64,000 nucleotides of DNA from JBCBTD01 sp039818825 (GTDB taxonomy: Bacteria; Pseudomonadota; Alphaproteobacteria; Geminicoccales; Geminicoccaceae): positions 1-64,000 of the forward strand of contig JBCBTD010000018.1 of the NCBI GenBank assembly GCA_039818825.1, read 5' to 3'. Below the pieces are notes generated by a model, which worked only from the letters and a program-made list of their open reading frames with translations, was not told the origin of the DNA and did no database searches. The number at the start of each line of letters is the position of its first letter. The stretch's first letter is position 1. The position numbers and the translations under genes were made by a program. Of this stretch, positions 7,511 to 18,637 are shown piece after piece.

Positions 7511-9064
7511 TCAGAGCGGGATGTTGCCGTGTTTCTTGGCCGGGCGGTTCTCGCGTTTCGACAGGAGGGAGCGCAGCGCCAACGACAGCGCGGCCTTGGT
7601 GCGCCGTGGCTCGATGATGTCGTGGACGAAGGTCAGACCGGCTGACACGTAGGGGTTGGCGAAGGCGGCGCGGTATTCGGCGACCAGCTCGGCGCGCTTT
7701 TGGGCCTTGTCTTCGGCGTCGGCCAGCTCCTGCTGGTAGAGGATGTTCACCGCACCGTCGGCGCCCATGACCGCGATCTCGGCGGTGGGCCAAGCCAGCA
7801 CCAGATCAGCACCCATGTCTTTCGAGCACATGGCGACGTAGGCGCCGCCATAGGCCTTACGCATGATCACCGTCAGCTTCGGCACCGTCGAGGCACCGTA
7901 GGCGAACAGCATCTTCGCGCCGTGCCGGATGATGCCGTGCTTTTCCTGGAAGACGCCCGGCATGAAGCCCGGCGTGTCGACCAGCGTGACCAGCGGAATG
8001 TTGAAGATGTTGCAGAAGCGGATGAACCGAGCACCCTTGTCCGAGGAGTCGATGTCGAGGGTGCCGGCCTTCATCAGCGGCTGGTTGGCGATGATGCCGA
8101 CGACCACGCCATCGATCCGGCCGAAGCCGACGACGATGTTGGTGGCGAACTCGGACTGCACCTCGAAGAAACGACCTTCGTCGACCACGCGGCCGATCAC
8201 CGCTTTGACGTCGTAGCTGGCCTTCGGGTCGGCGGGGATGATGTCTTCGATGCCCGCGTCGTCGGCCAGCGTGACCTCCGGCGACAGGTGGTGCGGCGGG
8301 TCGGTCATGTTGTTCGACGGCAGGTAGCTCAGGAGCTCGCGAACGATGGCGACCGCATGACCGTCGTTCTCGGCAACGAAATGGATGTTGCCGGAGTTCT
8401 GAGCATGGGCTTCGGCCGAACCGATCTCGGCCATCGTCGTCGCTTGACCGGTCGCGGCGCGGATCACTTCGGGCCCGCAGATGAACATGTTGGCGCTGTT
8501 CCGCACCATGATGATGAAATCCATCAGCGCCGGCGAGTACGACGCGCCGCCCGCGCAGTTGCCGCAGATGACCGCGATCTGGGGCACGACGCCCGACAGG
8601 AGGACGTTGCGGTTGAAGACCTGGCCATAGCCGGCAAGGCTCTCGACACCCTCTTGGATCCGGGCACCGCCGCTGTCCTTGAAGCCGACGACCGGTACAC
8701 CGGCGCGGCCGGCATGATCCATCAGATCGCCGATCTTCTGCGAATGGATGCGGCCGAGCGAGCCGCCGGCGATCATGAAGTCCTGGCTGAACGAGGCTAC
8801 CGGTCGGCCGTCGACGAAGCCGACGCCGGTCAAGACCCCGTCGGTCGGCAGGCTCTTCTTGTCCATGCCGAAATGGCGCGTGGTGTGCTGAGCGTAGAGC
8901 CCAAATTCTTGAAAGGTGTCGGCGGTGAACAGCGCTTCGAGTCGCTCGCGTGCGGTCATCATGCCGCGGTCGTGGCGTTTCTTGACGCGATCCGGCCCGC
9001 CTGACGCCAACGCCTCGTCGCGGCGCTTGGCGAGCTCGTCGATGAGGCTCGGATCGATAGGCAT
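7511..9064 (-). CDS. Acyl-CoA carboxyltransferase (methylmalonyl-CoA decarboxylase alpha-like)
   Basis: About 517 residues from the ATG at 9064, which has GGGAGA upstream. It has the two-domain crotonase-like fold of PccB/MmdA, with oxyanion-hole Gly pairs in KDSGGARIQEG and CGNCAGGASYSP, and a C-terminal MCSKDMGADLVLAWPTAEIAVMG block. In isolation it could be a propionyl-CoA carboxylase beta subunit. The downstream OadG, biotin carrier and OadB genes, and the lack of a biotin carboxylase nearby, favour methylmalonyl-CoA (or a related acyl-CoA) decarboxylase. It is the first gene of the operon. Confidence 0.93.
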   Translation of the reverse strand: MPIDPSLIDELAKRRDEALASGGPDRVKKRHDRGMMTARERLEALFTADTFQEFGLYAQHTTRHFGMDKKSLPTDGVLTGVGFVDGRPVASFSQDFMIAGGSLGRIHSQKIGDLMDHAGRAGVPVVGFKDSGGARIQEGVESLAGYGQVFNRNVLLSGVVPQIAVICGNCAGGASYSPALMDFIIMVRNSANMFICGPEVIRAATGQATTMAEIGSAEAHAQNSGNIHFVAENDGHAVAIVRELLSYLPSNNMTDPPHHLSPEVTLADDAGIEDIIPADPKASYDVKAVIGRVVDEGRFFEVQSEFATNIVVGFGRIDGVVVGIIANQPLMKAGTLDIDSSDKGARFIRFCNIFNIPLVTLVDTPGFMPGVFQEKHGIIRHGAKMLFAYGASTVPKLTVIMRKAYGGAYVAMCSKDMGADLVLAWPTAEIAVMGADGAVNILYQQELADAEDKAQKRAELVAEYRAAFANPYVSAGLTFVHDIIEPRRTKAALSLALRSLLSKRENRPAKKHGNIPL

Positions 9065-9193
9065 CGTGATCTCCCGCGGGCGCCATTCGTGGCATGACCG
9101 GTTCGGCTTTTGCGAACCGCGCTTGACGGTTCTCGTCGCTTCGCCACGGATTTCAATTGCCAAAAGACATCGATCGCAATCCGCGGCAACCGT

Positions 9194-10906
9194 TCAGCGG
9201 GTCGGCTCCAGCGCCATTTCGGCGCGCAGCGCCTTGCGCTCGCTGGCTTTCCAGTGCTGATGCCAAGCGGCGAGCGCGGTCGCCGGCATCGGTCGCGCCA
9301 TCCTAAAGCCTTGCAGCACGTGGTAGCCGAGACGGCAGGCCCAAGCTGCTTGCGCCGAGGTTTCGACACCTTCGGCGACGCTGGTCGCCGCGAGTTCCGT
9401 GCCGATCTTCGCTGCCAACGCGCTGATCGCGCGGTCGCGTTCGCTGCCGGCGACGTTGCCGAGAAAGGCGCGGTCGACCTTCAGCACGTCGAAGCTGATC
9501 TCGCGCAGCCGCAGCAGCGACGCCTGACCGACGCCGAAGTCATCGATGGCGAGATCGATTCCGAGCGATCGGACCTTGGTCGCGAAATCCTGCAGGCGAT
9601 GAGGCGTTTCGGTGAATGCCGCCTCGGTGAGCTCGACCGTCAACTGCAAGCCGAGAAGCTGGAGCCCGCGTTGCAGCGGGCCGAGCATGGCGAACGCCTC
9701 GTCGTTGCCCACCAGCCGCGCATCGAAATTGATCGCGACCTGGCGGCCGATCGCGACAAGATCCGGCCCGTCGGCCAACGCCCGCCGGATCTGGATGTCG
9801 AGCAGCTGCAGCGCCCGCTCCTGTGAGGTCGCCGCCAACGGCAGAAAGGCGCCGGGACCCACGATGCCACGGCTCGGGTGCAGCCAGCGGAGCAACGCTT
9901 CGACCCCGACCGGAACGAACGTCGCCGCATCGATCATCGGTTGGTAGTAGAGCTGCAACTCGTCGCCGCGGATCGCCCGGCCGAGGTCGTCGCGCAGCCG
10001 CGTCCGGTCACGGCTGCGCGCGGCCATCGCCGGCGCGAACGTGCGCCATCCGAAGCCGCCCTGGGATTTGGCCTCGTAGAGCGCGTGGTCGGCCGCACTC
10101 AGCAGCGCCGTTCCGCTCTGCGCGTCGTCGGGTGCGCGGGCGATGCCGATACTCGCGCCGACCGCCACGGTGGCCTCCGGCAGTTCGATCGGCACCGCGA
10201 CTTCTGCCAGCAAGCGCTCGGCGACGTCGACGATGGCACGATCGTCGGCATCGATGGCCAGCAGGCAGACGAATTCGTCGCCGCCCCAGCGGGCCAAGAG
10301 GTCATGGCCGCGAACGGCCCGGGCGAAGCGGCTGGCGATGATCGCCAGGACCCTGTCGCCACGCTCGTGGCCGAAGTTGTCGTTGACCTCTTTGAAGTGG
10401 TCGAGATCGATGAACAGCAGCGCCAGCCGCGAGCCTTCGCGGCGGGCATCGAGGACCGCCCGTTCGACGGCATCGGCGAAGGGGTCGCGGGTCATCAGCC
10501 CGGTCACGCCGTCGGGCACCAGGGCCGCGCCGCCGCCGCGCGGCCGGCCGCGGTCATGGCGCTGCAGGGTGACGAGGTAGTGTCCATGGCCCTGGCGCTC
10601 GACCCGGCCGATCCGAAAGCGACAGCGCCGACCCCGACGACCGCGGCGGCCGACGACGATTTCGCCCGAGAGCGGCCGGGCGCCCGGGGCGGCGAGTTCC
10701 GACCGGATCGGCTCCAGGTCCAGACCGCCGCCCGGAGCGTGCAGGAAACCGCTTATCGGCTGGGCGATGACCATCTGCGCCGGTAGGCCAGTCAGGTGGA
10801 GGAACGCTTCGTTGACGCTGACGATGTGGCCCGCGCTGTCGAGAAAAGTGGCGGCGTCGGGCAGGCACTCCAAGATGTCGGTCAGCGGGAGGTCGGCTTG
10901 CATCAT
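9194..10906 (-). CDS. PAS-GGDEF-EAL cyclic di-GMP turnover protein
   Basis: About 570 residues with no membrane segment. A PAS domain covers roughly residues 8-115. The GGDEF domain (about 135-290) has an intact GGDEF active site at 208-212 and a RxxD inhibitory site (RGHD) five residues before it. The EAL domain (about 305-560) keeps EALLRW, the ELTE and IDDFGVG motifs, the KVDRAF lysine and EGVET, so both synthesis and breakdown of cyclic di-GMP appear chemically possible. The PAS domain probably decides which activity dominates. It is transcribed away from the VOC/esterase pair. Confidence 0.93.
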   Translation of the reverse strand: MMQADLPLTDILECLPDAATFLDSAGHIVSVNEAFLHLTGLPAQMVIAQPISGFLHAPGGGLDLEPIRSELAAPGARPLSGEIVVGRRGRRGRRCRFRIGRVERQGHGHYLVTLQRHDRGRPRGGGAALVPDGVTGLMTRDPFADAVERAVLDARREGSRLALLFIDLDHFKEVNDNFGHERGDRVLAIIASRFARAVRGHDLLARWGGDEFVCLLAIDADDRAIVDVAERLLAEVAVPIELPEATVAVGASIGIARAPDDAQSGTALLSAADHALYEAKSQGGFGWRTFAPAMAARSRDRTRLRDDLGRAIRGDELQLYYQPMIDAATFVPVGVEALLRWLHPSRGIVGPGAFLPLAATSQERALQLLDIQIRRALADGPDLVAIGRQVAINFDARLVGNDEAFAMLGPLQRGLQLLGLQLTVELTEAAFTETPHRLQDFATKVRSLGIDLAIDDFGVGQASLLRLREISFDVLKVDRAFLGNVAGSERDRAISALAAKIGTELAATSVAEGVETSAQAAWACRLGYHVLQGFRMARPMPATALAAWHQHWKASERKALRAEMALEPTR

Positions 10907-11036
10907 CGGACGTCAGGCAGAGGCGCGCGCGGCACAGCTCGGATCGTTTCCGGCCTGGAAACGCTGCGGGCGCGGCCAGCCGGTTGTGACCGCGGCGGTC
11001 GGCGCCATCTCAGACGAGGAATGAGGAGGAATGATC

Positions 11037-11957
11037 ATGGCCACGGTCAATGGTCTCCATCACGTCACGGCGATCAGCGGCGATGCCCGCGGCAATCTTG
11101 CCTTTTACCGTGACGTCCTGGGGCTTCGTTTCATCAAGAAGACGGTGAACTTCGACGATCCGTCCGTCTACCACCTTTACTATGGGGACGAACTCGGTCG
11201 GCCAGGGACCGCGATGACGTTCTTCCCGTTCGAAGGCACCGCACGCGGACGCCGCGGCGTCGGGGAAACGTCCGAAACCGCTTTCGCAGTACCAGAAGGC
11301 AGCCTCGACGGATGGGGCGAACGGCTCGCCGTCCACGGGATCGATGCCGAGGACGACGCTCGTTTCGGCGAGCGGCGTCTCGTCTTCACCGATCCCGAAG
11401 GCGTCGGCCTGGCGCTGACCGAGGCCGTCGACGACCCGCGCCGAGGCTGGGCCGGAGGCGAACTTGGCGCGACCGCCGCAGTCAAGGGTTTCCATGGCGT
11501 CACGTTGAGCCTGATGAGCCTCGACGGCACCGCCGCGGTGCTGACCGACGGTCTCGGCTACGTGTTGACCGGCCGGAGTGACGGCATCGTCCGGTTCGCG
11601 TCGCAATCGGGCGCGGCGCGTCATGTCGACGTCGTGGTGTCGGACCAGGCGGCGGCGCGTTCGGGTGCAGGTTCGGTCCACCACGTGGCTTTCAGTGTGC
11701 CCGACGCCGCCACCCAAGCTGAGGTGGCGCGACAGGTCGTGCGACTGGGGATGCAGGTCACGTCGGTGATCGATCGCGACTACTTCGCGGCGATCTACTT
11801 CCGCACGCCGGGCGGTGTTCTGTTCGAGGTGTCGACGGACGGTCCGGGATTCACGGTCGACGAACCGGCCGAACGGTTGGGCAGCGAACTCAAGCTGCCC
11901 AAGCAGCACGAGCACTTGCGGGCGCGGCTGGAACGCAGTTTGCCGACGCTGGCGTGA
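11037..11957 (+). CDS. VOC-fold ring-cleaving dioxygenase, MhqO/MhqA-like
   Basis: About 306 residues holding two glyoxalase/VOC repeats. The HHVTAISGDARGNLAFYRDVLGLR start and the later SVHHVAFSVPDA and GGVLFEVSTDGPGF segments supply the metal-ligand His and Glu positions expected of the family. The ATG at 11037 sits six bases after AGGAGGA, so it is preferred over the ATG at 11031, which abuts the ribosome site. In Bacillus the MhqO/MhqD pair is induced by quinones; the same two gene types are adjacent here, so handling of hydroquinones is likely. Confidence 0.88.
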   Translation: MATVNGLHHVTAISGDARGNLAFYRDVLGLRFIKKTVNFDDPSVYHLYYGDELGRPGTAMTFFPFEGTARGRRGVGETSETAFAVPEGSLDGWGERLAVHGIDAEDDARFGERRLVFTDPEGVGLALTEAVDDPRRGWAGGELGATAAVKGFHGVTLSLMSLDGTAAVLTDGLGYVLTGRSDGIVRFASQSGAARHVDVVVSDQAAARSGAGSVHHVAFSVPDAATQAEVARQVVRLGMQVTSVIDRDYFAAIYFRTPGGVLFEVSTDGPGFTVDEPAERLGSELKLPKQHEHLRARLERSLPTLA

Positions 11958-11960
11958 GCC

Positions 11961-12572
11961 ATGGCGACGCTCTGCGGTTACGACTACGTGTTCCGCGCGG
12001 GCGCAGCGTCGCCGGTGCTCGTGATGTTGCACGGGACCGGCGACGATGCGCGGAGTTTTGCGCGCCTCGCCGACGATCTGGCGCCGGCCGCGACGGTGTT
12101 GAGCTTGCAAGGCAACGTCGATGAGCACGGCATGGCCCGCTTTTTCCGGCGACGAGCCATGGGCGTCTACGACATGGCGGACTTGGCCAAGCGCACCGAG
12201 GACATGGCAGCCTTTCTGGACGAGGCGGTCGCGCTTCATGGGCTACAGCCGTCCGCCCTGGTCGGCATCGGCTACTCGAACGGCGCCAACCTGCTCGCCA
12301 ACCTGTCGTTTCGCCGACCGGCGGCGCTGCGCCGGCTCGTGCTGATGCACCCGCTGATCCCTTACGTACCTCAGCCTGCCGGCACGTTGGCGGGTCTGCG
12401 GGTTCTGGTCACCGCCGGGCGCCGCGACGCGATCGCGCCGGCGGCCACGACGGACGCTTTGATCGGTCACTACGCGGCGGCCGGGGCTTGCGTGGAGCGA
12501 CTAGACCACGACGGCGGGCACGAGCTCCGGCCGAGCGAGCTGGCAGCGGTCGGCCGCTTTCTCGCCGAATGA
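11961..12572 (+). CDS. Alpha/beta hydrolase, MhqD-like carboxylesterase
   Basis: About 203 residues of the phospholipase/carboxylesterase family. The catalytic triad is readable: nucleophile Ser106 in GYSNG, Asp156 in GRRDAIAP and His187 in DGGHE. The HGTGDD oxyanion segment is near residue 24. It begins three bases after the VOC gene stop, so the two are an operon. The context suggests cleavage of an ester or ring-cleavage product from quinone-like compounds. Confidence 0.9.
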   Translation: MATLCGYDYVFRAGAASPVLVMLHGTGDDARSFARLADDLAPAATVLSLQGNVDEHGMARFFRRRAMGVYDMADLAKRTEDMAAFLDEAVALHGLQPSALVGIGYSNGANLLANLSFRRPAALRRLVLMHPLIPYVPQPAGTLAGLRVLVTAGRRDAIAPAATTDALIGHYAAAGACVERLDHDGGHELRPSELAAVGRFLAE

Positions 12573-12615
12573 CGGCGAGCGCGGCGGCCGACTGGCCGCA
12601 GCCAGGTCGTCAGCT

Positions 12616-12948
12616 TCAGGGCGTTTGGGTTCGGGATTCCGCGACGGCAGCCTGCAGCTGCGCGACCATCGGCGCGCATTCGGCATCGCCGTCCACGAAC
12701 CGGGCGACGGTCGGCACCGGGCCGCCGCCGACGAGCTTCATGGCTGCGGCGCCGAGCACGCCGTCGACCTGATCGGGGCCGATCAGGCCGTCGTCCTTGG
12801 CCGCCTCGACGACGAGACAGGCGCCAGCGCGAGCGCCGGTGATGACTTCACCGCCAGCGCCTGCACCGGCACCTGAGGTAAAGGCGAGGTAGCCGCCGAT
12901 GGCGCCGCCGATCAGCACCCCGACGAGCGCGACGAGGAAGGTCTTCAT
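12616..12948 (-). CDS. Small membrane-anchored or secreted hypothetical protein
   Basis: About 110 residues. The first 25 residues are a Gly-rich hydrophobic segment (signal peptide or anchor), then a Gly/Ala linker and a soluble part with two Cys (GACLV and AECAP) that could form a disulfide outside the cytoplasm. I do not recognise a family. It is convergent with the esterase gene and lies on the same strand as the helicase upstream, 163 bases away. Confidence 0.6.
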   Translation of the reverse strand: MKTFLVALVGVLIGGAIGGYLAFTSGAGAGAGGEVITGARAGACLVVEAAKDDGLIGPDQVDGVLGAAAMKLVGGGPVPTVARFVDGDAECAPMVAQLQAAVAESRTQTP

Positions 12949-13111
12949 GAGGCGATCTCCTTGGCCAGTGCCGCCGGAGGGCGATCGCGCCGTCGTCCGG
13001 GCACGGACGACCTGCGCTCCAGCCCAACCAGGGCGCTGGTCTTTAGGACGACGGATCGCGCCCCAAATTCCCTCGACGACGTCCCTCCGGACGCCGCGTC
13101 GCGCCGGCCGG

Positions 13112-14317
13112 TCAGGCGGTCCGGCGATGGTGGGCCGGGCTGCGGCGACGGTGCGACGCCGGCTTGGCGACGTTCGTCGGCCGCGGCCGACGGAACGTCA
13201 CCGGCTCGGTCTCCCGGGCGACGTAGCGGCGGATCTGGTCGAGCTGCTTTTCCTCACCGGGCGCGCAGAGCGAGATCGCCACGCCGGCGCTGCCGGCCCG
13301 TGCCGTCCGGCCGATGCGGTGGACGTAGGTCTCCGCTTCCATCGGCAAATCGAAGTTGACCACGTGAGTGATGCCCTGGACGTCGAGGCCGCGAGCGGCG
13401 ATGTCGGTGGCGACCAACACCCGCGCATCGCCCGACTTGAAGCGCTTGAGCGCGCGCTGGCGCGCCCCTTGGGCCTTGTTGCCATGGATCGCTTCGGCAG
13501 CGACGCCGGCCCGCTCCAGATGCTGCTGCACCCGGTCAGCGCCATGCTTGGTGCGGGTGAACAGGATCACCCGTTCCATCGCCGGATCGCCCAGCAGGCT
13601 GGTGACGAAGGTCCGCTTCTCGGCCTGGGGAACGACGTGGACCCGCTGCTCGATCCGCTCGACGGCGAGGCTTTCGGACGGGATCTCGACGCGGACGGGA
13701 TCGCGCAACAGCTCTGCCGCCAGCTTCTCCACGGCCTTCGGCATGGTTGCCGAGAACAGAATGGTGTGGCGGTCGCGGCCGATCAGCTTGGCGATCCGCG
13801 CCATGGCCGGGGCGAAGCCCATGTCGAGCATCCGATCGGCCTCGTCGAGGATCAGGGTCTCGACGGCGTCGAGGCGGACGAGCCGTTGGTTGACGAGGTC
13901 TTCCAGGCGACCGGGAGTGGCGACCAGAAGATCGACACCACGGGCCATCGCGCGCGCCTGACGCGCCTGCGGCACGCCGCCGACGATGACGGTTTGGAAA
14001 AGCCTCGTGTGCTTCTTGCCGTAGAGCTGGAAGCCGTCGGCGATCTGTTGGGCGAGTTCGCGGGTCGGCGCGAGCACCAAAGCGCGGCAGCCGTGCCTCG
14101 GCGTCGGCTTCGGGTCGGCGAGCAGGCGGGTCATCAGCGGCAAGAGGAACGCGGCGGTTTTGCCGGTGCCGGTCTGGGCGACGCCTTGGAGGTCCCGGCC
14201 TTGGAGCAGGGCGGGGATGGCTTGGGCTTGAATCGGCGTTGGCGTGGTGTGGCCGGCCTCGGTCAAGGCGCGGCGAAGGGGCTCGGCAAGGCCGAGATCG
14301 TCGAACGATGAGGTCAA
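13112..14317 (-). CDS. DEAD-box ATP-dependent RNA helicase, RhlE-like
   Basis: About 401 residues. Core motifs in order: Q motif (PTPIQAQAIP), AQTGTGKT, PTRELA, DEAD, SAT, ARGLDV and HRIGRTAR. The C-terminal tail is short and basic (HRRRSPAHHRR), which fits RNA binding. I chose the TTG at 14317 because AAGGA lies seven bases upstream and the protein then begins at the conserved SFDDLGL; an in-frame ATG at 14422 would add 35 low-complexity residues. Probable roles are ribosome assembly or RNA decay. Confidence 0.92.
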   Translation of the reverse strand: MTSSFDDLGLAEPLRRALTEAGHTTPTPIQAQAIPALLQGRDLQGVAQTGTGKTAAFLLPLMTRLLADPKPTPRHGCRALVLAPTRELAQQIADGFQLYGKKHTRLFQTVIVGGVPQARQARAMARGVDLLVATPGRLEDLVNQRLVRLDAVETLILDEADRMLDMGFAPAMARIAKLIGRDRHTILFSATMPKAVEKLAAELLRDPVRVEIPSESLAVERIEQRVHVVPQAEKRTFVTSLLGDPAMERVILFTRTKHGADRVQQHLERAGVAAEAIHGNKAQGARQRALKRFKSGDARVLVATDIAARGLDVQGITHVVNFDLPMEAETYVHRIGRTARAGSAGVAISLCAPGEEKQLDQIRRYVARETEPVTFRRPRPTNVAKPASHRRRSPAHHRRTA

Positions 14318-14799
14318 AGAAGGGTCCTTGGGCGCACGGAGCGCAAACCGCCCGGCGCGCGCGGCCAACGGACGGTGTTTTCGATGGTTCGAACTCGGGA
14401 TGGAGCGCAGCAAGGGCTGCACGTCGCGCGATCGCGAGCAGGACGCGAGCCTTGTGCGCAGGTCTTGTGCACCGCGTCAAGAATTCCCGTAATGCGCGAG
14501 GGCAGGGCAGCTCTGCGCTGCCGGACCGCGTTCGCGCCGACGGCCCGCGCGACGCCTCCAACCCACTGTCAGGCCAGGGAAAAGCCCCGATCTGGGTTCG
14601 TTTCGTAATCGGAACGCGATCTCCACGTGCAAACCCCGTCCGACCACGGCTGGCGAGGTGATGGTAGCGCGTCCAGGCCCAAATTCCTATATGCGGGTGG
14701 CAGACGCAGCTTCGCGCCACTGGGGGTGGCGGCGCGTGCCGCCATCGGCGACAAGCGTCATTTGCTCGGATGCCATGTCCGGGTCGTGGACGGAGTAGG
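14318..14799. other. Divergent intergenic region, no gene seen
   Basis: This gap of about 480 bases separates the helicase from the divergent efflux gene and must carry both promoters. Frames crossing it give Arg/Ala/Pro-rich products typical of antisense GC-rich DNA. I see no RNA gene or clear operator. Confidence 0.5.
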
Positions 14800-16044
14800 A
14801 TGGACAACGCCGCCGCCGCTGCGACGCGGGAACCGCATCCGGGCGTCGGTTTCGTCGAGTTCGTCGCTCTCGTCGCCGGCTTGATGGCGCTCAATGCCCT
14901 TTCCATCGACGTGATGCTGCCGGGCCTGCCGGCGATCGGCGATGCGCTGGGCGTCACCGAGCCCAATCACCGCCAGTTGGTGCTGGGCGCCTATCTGGTG
15001 GCGTTCGGCGGGGCGCAGCTCTTCTACGGTCCGCTCACCGACCGCTATGGCCGCCGGCCGGTGCTGCTCGCTGGCATCGCCCTGTACGTCGTGGCGACCC
15101 TGGTGGCGGCCATGGCATCGAGCTTCGAAGAGATGCTCTGGGCGCGTTTCGTTCAAGGCCTGGGTGCCGCGTCGACCCGCGTCATCGCCGTGGCCATCGC
15201 CCGCGACTGCTATGGCGGCCGCGAGATGGGCCGGGTGATGTCGCTCGCCATGATGGTCTTCGTGGCCGTGCCGATCCTCGCTCCCTCGATCGGCCAGCTG
15301 GTGTTGTTCGTGGCGCCCTGGCGCTGGATCTTCGGGCTCCTGTTCGTCGGCGGCCTCGGTCTGTTGCTGTGGGTCGCCTTGCGTTTGCCCGAGACGTTGT
15401 CGGTCGAGCACCGGTTGCCGCTGTCGCTCCGGGCCGTCGCCGGCGCCTTCGCCTCTGCCCTGACGACGCGCGTTGCTGCCGGCTACATGCTCGCACAGGG
15501 CATCTATTTCGGGGCGTTGTTCGGTTTCATCGCCTCGGCGCAGCAAATCCTCCAGGACGTCTATGGCGTCGGCGACTGGTTCACCGTGCTGTTCGCGGTG
15601 ATCGCCTTGGCGCTGACCGTGGCCTCCTTCCTGAATGCCCGCTACGTGCGTCGGGTCGGGCTTCGGCGCCTGGCCCACGGCGGGCTGGCCGGCTGCGCGC
15701 TGCTGAGCTCGGTCCATCTCGCGCTCGCGTTGCTCGATCTGGACCCACTCTTCCTGTTCGTTGCGCTGCAGGCCGCGACCTTGTTCCTCTTCGGCTTCGT
15801 CGCGCCGAACATGAACGCGCTGGCCATGGAACCGCTCGGCCACATCGCCGGCACGGGTTCAGCGGTGGTCGGCACCGCTCAAACCTTGGTCGGCGCGATC
15901 CTCGGCACGCTGGTCGGTCAAGCCTTCGACGGCACGGTCGTGCCGCTGGTCACCGGCTACGTGGTTTTCAGCGTCGGTGCCCTGGCGGTCATCTTCTGGA
16001 CCGAACGCGGTCGGCTGTTCCAGCCCCAAAGGCCGCCGACCTGA
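14800..16044 (+). CDS. MFS multidrug efflux transporter, Bcr/CflA family
   Basis: About 414 residues, twelve predicted helices. The Bcr/CflA type is shown by SIDVMLPGLPAIGDALG in the first helix-loop, the motif A-like GPLTDRYGRRPVLL and the ARFVQGLGAAS segment. The ATG at 14800 has GGAGTAGG upstream and is preferred over the in-frame ATG at 14770. Family members export chloramphenicol-like drugs, bicyclomycin or sulfonamides; the substrate here is unknown. Confidence 0.9.
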   Translation: MDNAAAAATREPHPGVGFVEFVALVAGLMALNALSIDVMLPGLPAIGDALGVTEPNHRQLVLGAYLVAFGGAQLFYGPLTDRYGRRPVLLAGIALYVVATLVAAMASSFEEMLWARFVQGLGAASTRVIAVAIARDCYGGREMGRVMSLAMMVFVAVPILAPSIGQLVLFVAPWRWIFGLLFVGGLGLLLWVALRLPETLSVEHRLPLSLRAVAGAFASALTTRVAAGYMLAQGIYFGALFGFIASAQQILQDVYGVGDWFTVLFAVIALALTVASFLNARYVRRVGLRRLAHGGLAGCALLSSVHLALALLDLDPLFLFVALQAATLFLFGFVAPNMNALAMEPLGHIAGTGSAVVGTAQTLVGAILGTLVGQAFDGTVVPLVTGYVVFSVGALAVIFWTERGRLFQPQRPPT

Positions 16045-16307
16045 TCGAGGTGAGGTGACCATCGGCGGTAGGGACGCCTTCGGCTTGAAACCGGCATCGA
16101 AACACCGTGTCCGCGTGACTGGACTTGTCGATGAGCCAACACTGCTGACGCGGTCCGTTAGACGGGTGTCCGGCCCAATCCAGAAGACGAGGCCGGAACG
16201 GAACCCAAAAAGCTTGGCTCCCTCTGCCCCGACGGACGTTCGGACGGTCGAACTCGCGCGCTGCCTGTGGCGTCGATCGTCAGGGGTCGAAGCAGCTCGT
16301 GGAGGTA

Positions 16308-16332
16308 TCCGGGCAGGGCGGACCTGCCCGGA
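16308..16332 (-). terminator. Hairpin after katG
   Basis: A 10-base-pair perfect stem (TCCGGGCAGG with CCTGCCCGGA) around a 5-base loop lies about 10 bases past the katG stop codon. No T tract follows, so termination may depend on the stem or on Rho. Confidence 0.6.
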
Positions 16333-16341
16333 CGATCGTCG

Positions 16342-18522
<2,181 letters not shown>

Positions 18523-18589
18523 GGGAGCCTCCATTTGCGACGAATGGCGTCGCCTGCCGCTACGTTTGGGATGCGTCTAGCGCCTCAAA

Positions 18590-18612
18590 ATCATTAATTC
18601 CAATTGGATTTT
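18590..18612. promoter_or_regulatory. Candidate OxyR-binding site between katG and oxyR
   Basis: The 115-base katG/oxyR spacer contains an AT-rich island in otherwise GC-rich DNA. At its centre is the perfect palindrome TCCAATTGGA (18599-18608), extended imperfectly to ATTCCAATTGGATT. LysR-type regulators bind such dyads with an ATT/AAT-like symmetry. The position suits control of both genes. The exact site is inferred. Confidence 0.5.
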
Positions 18613-18637
18613 CTTACCGAGGTGATAAGAGGAGCAA

